A model generated the notes under the pieces. That model searched no databases and was not told where the DNA came from. It saw only the letters and a program-made list of their open reading frames with translations. Shown piece by piece: positions 63,275 through 64,000 of a DNA stretch of 64,000 nt (positions are counted from its first letter, which is position 1; each line of letters begins with the position of its first letter). Source of the stretch: an uncultured Draconibacterium sp. (GTDB lineage Bacteria > Bacteroidota > Bacteroidia > Bacteroidales > Prolixibacteraceae); contig NZ_CAJXYQ010000003.1 of assembly GCF_913063105.1 (NCBI RefSeq), positions 62,001 to 126,000 on the forward strand, written 5' to 3'. A program made the position numbers and the translations under genes.

Positions 63275-64000
63275 TTAGTTTTTGTTCGATTCTTCAACAG
63301 CTTTAATAAATACATCGTTCATGCTCGGAATAAGTTCTTCAAAAGACAGAACTTCGGCAACCGGCATTATAGCAGATAGCAGGTTGTTATTCGAATTCCC
63401 GTTGAGGTATTGCACTTTCAAAGTGTTTTCTTTTTCCGATTCGTTATGGCTGATAATATTGTAATCGGTACCTAACGCCAGGTCAACCTTATTAAAATCG
63501 CCCCGGTATTTTATATCAAAGGTGTTTGATTTGTACTTCATGCGGATTTCATCGGTTGGACCGTCTTCAATTTTTTTCGACTTATTAATCAGGGCGATAT
63601 GGTCGCAAAGCTCTTCAACTGATCCCATATTGTGGGTAGAAAAAATAATGGTGGCACCTTCTTTTTTCAGGTTGAGAATTTCTTTTTTCAGCAGGTTGGC
63701 ATTTATAGGGTCGAAACCGCTAAAGGGTTCGTCGAAAATAAGCAGCTTAGGTTGATGAACCACGGTGGTAATAAACTGCACTTTTTGTTGCATTCCTTTC
63801 GACAGTTCTTCTACTTTTTTGTTCCACCAGGGCATAATGTCGAATTTCTCGAACCACAATTTCAGGTTTTTTGTTGCATCGCGGTGCGACATACCTTTCA
63901 ACTGTGCAAGATAGATGGCCTGTTCTCCAATTTTCATTTTTTTATACAAACCGCGTTCTTCGGGCAAATAGCCAATATGTGAAATGTCAGCACGGTTCAT
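63275..64000 (-). CDS. ABC exporter ATP-binding subunit (NatA-like), N-terminus cut off
   Basis: ATPase of the adjacent ABC-2 permease. The window edge removes the Walker A part; 241 residues remain, from just before the Q-loop region (HIGYLPEERGLYKKM). Visible are the signature ELSKGMQQKVQF, Walker B LLIFDEPFSGFDP and the switch FSTHNM, followed by a C-terminal domain of about 90 residues (DUF4162-like). The ATG at the very edge is internal, not a start. Drives export with NatB-like permease. Confidence 0.9.
   Translation of the reverse strand: MNRADISHIGYLPEERGLYKKMKIGEQAIYLAQLKGMSHRDATKNLKLWFEKFDIMPWWNKKVEELSKGMQQKVQFITTVVHQPKLLIFDEPFSGFDPINANLLKKEILNLKKEGATIIFSTHNMGSVEELCDHIALINKSKKIEDGPTDEIRMKYKSNTFDIKYRGDFNKVDLALGTDYNIISHNESEKENTLKVQYLNGNSNNNLLSAIMPVAEVLSFEELIPSMNDVFIKAVEESNKN

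Noticed and set aside
63998-64000. ATG at the window edge as start of the ABC ATPase
   Set aside because: The following residues correspond to the Q-loop region, so the Walker A part lies outside the window.

Overview
This 64 kb window comes from a member of the Bacteroidota, most likely a Marinilabiliales/Prolixibacteraceae-type marine or sediment bacterium. The placement is inferred from protein families (DapL, DUF4783, Bacteroidota-type MutL, PycTM, POTRA/barrel lipases), from TAnnTTTG-type -7 promoter boxes, from the lack of evident Shine-Dalgarno sites, and from frequent TTG/GTG starts. It is mostly chromosomal core and housekeeping sequence. I saw no rRNA or tRNA genes, CRISPR array, prophage or insertion sequence.

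Layout. 1-10 kb: truncated alanine dehydrogenase, an aminotransferase, divergent dapL and a dapF homologue, an oversized KamA-like radical SAM protein, and the GTPases Era and Der. 10-20 kb: a carboxypeptidase-regulatory-domain protein, CorA, then a four-gene run (GNAT-nitrilase fusion, retropepsin-like protease, RimK ligase, AspA/AstE-like deacylase) that looks like a peptide or amino-acid-tag modification system; then DUF389 and MscS membrane proteins, an ABM-domain protein and an Fe-type alcohol dehydrogenase. 20-31 kb: mutL, tandem rhomboids, YihY, DUF4783, rlmH, a giant NtrY-like histidine kinase and a phosphoribosyltransferase. 31-37 kb (minus strand): a translationally coupled trio made of an outer-membrane fusion protein, a histidine phosphatase and an outer-membrane barrel. 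36.8-39.2 kb: an HD-PycTM protein paired with a membrane-bound class III nucleotide cyclase, a Pycsar-like signalling or defence module. 39-50 kb: an unusual pyruvate kinase, a GT2 glycosyltransferase, and an RND efflux operon with TolC and a LytS/LytTR pair. 50-59 kb: a patatin-barrel protein, a sugar-phosphate-isomerase-like protein, and a TetR-controlled TolC/HlyD/ABC-2 exporter without its own ATPase. 59-64 kb: small metal-related proteins, cysK preceded by a cysteine-rich leader peptide and attenuator, and a truncated NatA/NatB-type ABC exporter.

The best candidates for undescribed biology are: (1) the HD-PycTM plus membrane cyclase operon; (2) a ribosome-mediated attenuator ahead of cysK whose 24-residue leader carries four Cys and four Met codons; (3) a DapF homologue in which both catalytic cysteines are serine; (4) an outer-membrane fusion protein with a degenerate phosphoesterase domain and a kinase-like DRH...DRD signature; (5) a 70-bp sequence in the RND operon that folds into a perfect three-way junction. 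All calls were made by eye from sequence motifs; no database search was run.
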